Position numbers and translations under genes: made by a program
In this document: piece after piece, positions 6,484 to 7,813 of the stretch
Layout of the letters: each line of letters starts with the position of its first letter
Position numbering within the stretch: position 1 is the stretch's first letter
The notes under the pieces: generated by a model
What the model was told of the DNA's origin: nothing
The model's database searches: none
Seen by the model: only the letters and a program-made list of their open reading frames with translations
Source: an uncultured Rhodobacterales bacterium
GTDB taxonomy: Bacteria > Pseudomonadota > Alphaproteobacteria > Rhodobacterales > Rhodobacteraceae
NCBI GenBank assembly: GCA_937901055.1
Contig: CALCGO010000296.1
Span: 1 to 7,813 of the forward strand
DNA length: 7,813 nucleotides
Direction: 5' to 3'

Positions 6484-7472
6484 AACCACTGATTGATGTC
6501 CAAAATCTAACGCTGCAATTTGACACTGACGAAGGTCGGATCACTGCGGTTGATGATGTTAGTTTTACCGTGATGCCTGGCGAAGTCATGGGGCTGGTCG
6601 GCGAAAGCGGATCAGGTAAATCGGTGACGGCGAAGTCGCTGATGTATCTGAATGCTGGCAACGCAGTCTATGCGCCCGAAAGCAAGATCCTGTTGAACAC
6701 CAAAGATGTATCGCTGGATGTGCTGAAACTCACATCCCAAAAGCAGCGCAACGTTGTACGTGGCGGCGCGATTTCGATGATTTTCCAAGAACCGATGGCC
6801 AGCTTTGCACCGGCCATTTCCATTGGCAAACAGATGGTCGAACAGCTTTTGTTGCACACGGACATGTCAAAGACACAGTGCAAAGAACTGTCGATTGAAA
6901 TGTTGGACCGCGTCGGTATTTCTGATGCCTCAGCCCGGTTTGATCAATATGCCTTTGAACTGTCGGGTGGTATGAGGCAGCGCGCGATGATTGCGATGGC
7001 GCTGTCAACCAAGCCCAAACTTCTGATCGCGGATGAGCCGACAACGGCGCTGGATGTCACAATCCAGGCGCAGGTTATCGACTTGATGCGCGAATTGGTG
7101 TCCGAGTTTATGATGGGGATCATCTTTATCACCCATGACCTTGGCGTGATTGCACAGACCGCTGACAAAGTGGCTGTGATGTATCTTGGCCGGATGATTG
7201 AAAAAGGTCCCGTGCGTGATGTTATCCGCAATCCGGCACATCCCTACACTCAAGGCCTGCTGGATGCGTTGCCCAAAATGGATGATCTTGAATCGCCGTT
7301 GGTGCCTATTCCTGGCGATATTCCTTCGCCTCTTGAACGGCCTACGGGGTGTGTGTTCAACACCAGATGCGGAAAGGTTGTTGGTGAAACCTGCACAGTC
7401 AATATCCCTGAGTGGCGGGAAAAAAATCCAGATCACGCAGTGGCCTGTCATCTTTTCGCAACGGAGGCTTAG
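6480..7472 (+). CDS. ABC importer ATPase 1, DppD/OppD type
   Basis: This 330-residue cytoplasmic ATPase should pair with the next gene's product to power import. The motifs are in order and intact: Walker A GESGSGKS (41-48), Q-loop Q103 in IFQEPM, signature LSGGMRQR (161-168), Walker B LLIADE (181-186) followed by PTTALD, and the switch His219 in ITHD. The C-terminal oligopeptide-type extension is present (HPYTQGLLDALP, PIPGDIPSP). It has four cysteines (C291, C297, C305, C323) in the spacing reported to bind an iron-sulfur cluster in DppD-type subunits; cluster binding here is inferred. The start overlaps the upstream permease stop. Its own stop is 2 bases from the next start. Confidence 0.93.
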   Translation: MKPLIDVQNLTLQFDTDEGRITAVDDVSFTVMPGEVMGLVGESGSGKSVTAKSLMYLNAGNAVYAPESKILLNTKDVSLDVLKLTSQKQRNVVRGGAISMIFQEPMASFAPAISIGKQMVEQLLLHTDMSKTQCKELSIEMLDRVGISDASARFDQYAFELSGGMRQRAMIAMALSTKPKLLIADEPTTALDVTIQAQVIDLMRELVSEFMMGIIFITHDLGVIAQTADKVAVMYLGRMIEKGPVRDVIRNPAHPYTQGLLDALPKMDDLESPLVPIPGDIPSPLERPTGCVFNTRCGKVVGETCTVNIPEWREKNPDHAVACHLFATEA

Positions 7473-7474
7473 GG

Positions 7475-7813
7475 ATGACTGACAATCTTATTTCCACCAA
7501 GAACTTGGCGGTCGAATTCAACATCGGGGGCGGATTTTTCAAGCCCAAAATCCTAAAGGCAGTCGATGGGATATCCGTTGATATTCCAAGGGGCTCGTTC
7601 TTTGGAGTCGTCGGCGAAAGTGGGTCCGGCAAGACCACGTTAGGTCGGGCATTGTTGAATGCCACGAAAATCGCAAGGGGCGGCGCAGTCTATGACGACG
7701 GCGAAGTCCGGTATGATCTTGAAAAAATGACGCCTGCCGAACTCAAGGATTATCGCAAACGGGCCCAGCTGATCTTTCAGGACCCCTATGCCGCCTTGTC
7801 GCCGCGTATGACC
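7475..7813 (+). CDS. ABC importer ATPase 2, DppF/OppF type, truncated by the window edge
   Basis: Only the first 113 codons are in the window. They read without interruption from an ATG placed 7 bases after GGAGG (7463-7467), which lies within the end of the preceding gene. Walker A GESGSGKTT (47-55) and the Q-loop Q102 in LIFQDPYAALSPRM are present. The RAQLIFQDPYAALSPR wording is typical of the DppF/OppF subunit. The signature, Walker B and switch motifs lie beyond the edge. Its order after a DppD-type ATPase completes the expected binding-protein, two-permease, two-ATPase set. Confidence 0.92.
   Translation, partial: MTDNLISTKNLAVEFNIGGGFFKPKILKAVDGISVDIPRGSFFGVVGESGSGKTTLGRALLNATKIARGGAVYDDGEVRYDLEKMTPAELKDYRKRAQLIFQDPYAALSPRMT

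Noticed and set aside
7005..7451. 148-codon minus-strand frame inside the ATPase 1 gene
   Set aside because: It is antisense to conserved ABC ATPase motifs and has no domain features or independent start signals.
1..7813. CRISPR arrays, insertion sequences, tRNA or rRNA genes, attachment sites
   Set aside because: I saw no regularly spaced repeats, no terminal inverted repeats with a transposase, and no cloverleaf or rRNA-like sequence. The window reads as ordinary transport and metabolism genes.

Overview
The window looks like chromosomal DNA of an alphaproteobacterium, most likely a marine Rhodobacteraceae (Roseobacter-type) member. This rests on moderate GC, codon use, tightly packed Shine-Dalgarno-led genes and a general resemblance of the proteins to rhizobial and roseobacter families. 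It is a judgement from reading the sequence, not from a search.

Layout: positions 1-238 hold no gene I can support. A leftward gene (256-1788) encodes a 510-residue alkaline-phosphatase-superfamily enzyme. It has a complete formylglycine (C-x-P-x-R) active site and reads most like the phosphonate monoester hydrolase / phosphodiesterase branch of the sulfatases. A hairpin terminator overlaps its stop codon. A 424-base AT-rich divergent region (1789-2212) separates it from a rightward operon. That region carries repeated TTTTATG words, a perfect 10-base palindrome and a UUCG-capped hairpin.

The rightward operon encodes an Opp/Dpp-type ABC importer: a secreted substrate-binding protein (2213-4252), a DppB-type permease (4331-5335), a DppC-type permease with a long periplasmic insert (5341-6483), a first ATPase (6480-7472) and the first 113 codons of a second ATPase (7475 to the window end). 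A strong intrinsic terminator sits between the binding-protein gene and the first permease gene. The four downstream genes are nearly contiguous (5-base gap, ATGA overlap, 2-base gap).

Working model (inference): the importer brings in a solute, probably an oligosaccharide-, peptide- or ester-type molecule, and the cytoplasmic hydrolase cleaves a phosphonate, phosphodiester or sulfate ester in it or in a derivative. The hydrolase has no signal peptide, so it would act after import. The substrate cannot be read from the sequence. The individual families are known; what deserves attention is the pairing of this hydrolase with this importer, the cysteine pairs in all three proteins with periplasmic parts, and the regulatory structure of the divergent region.
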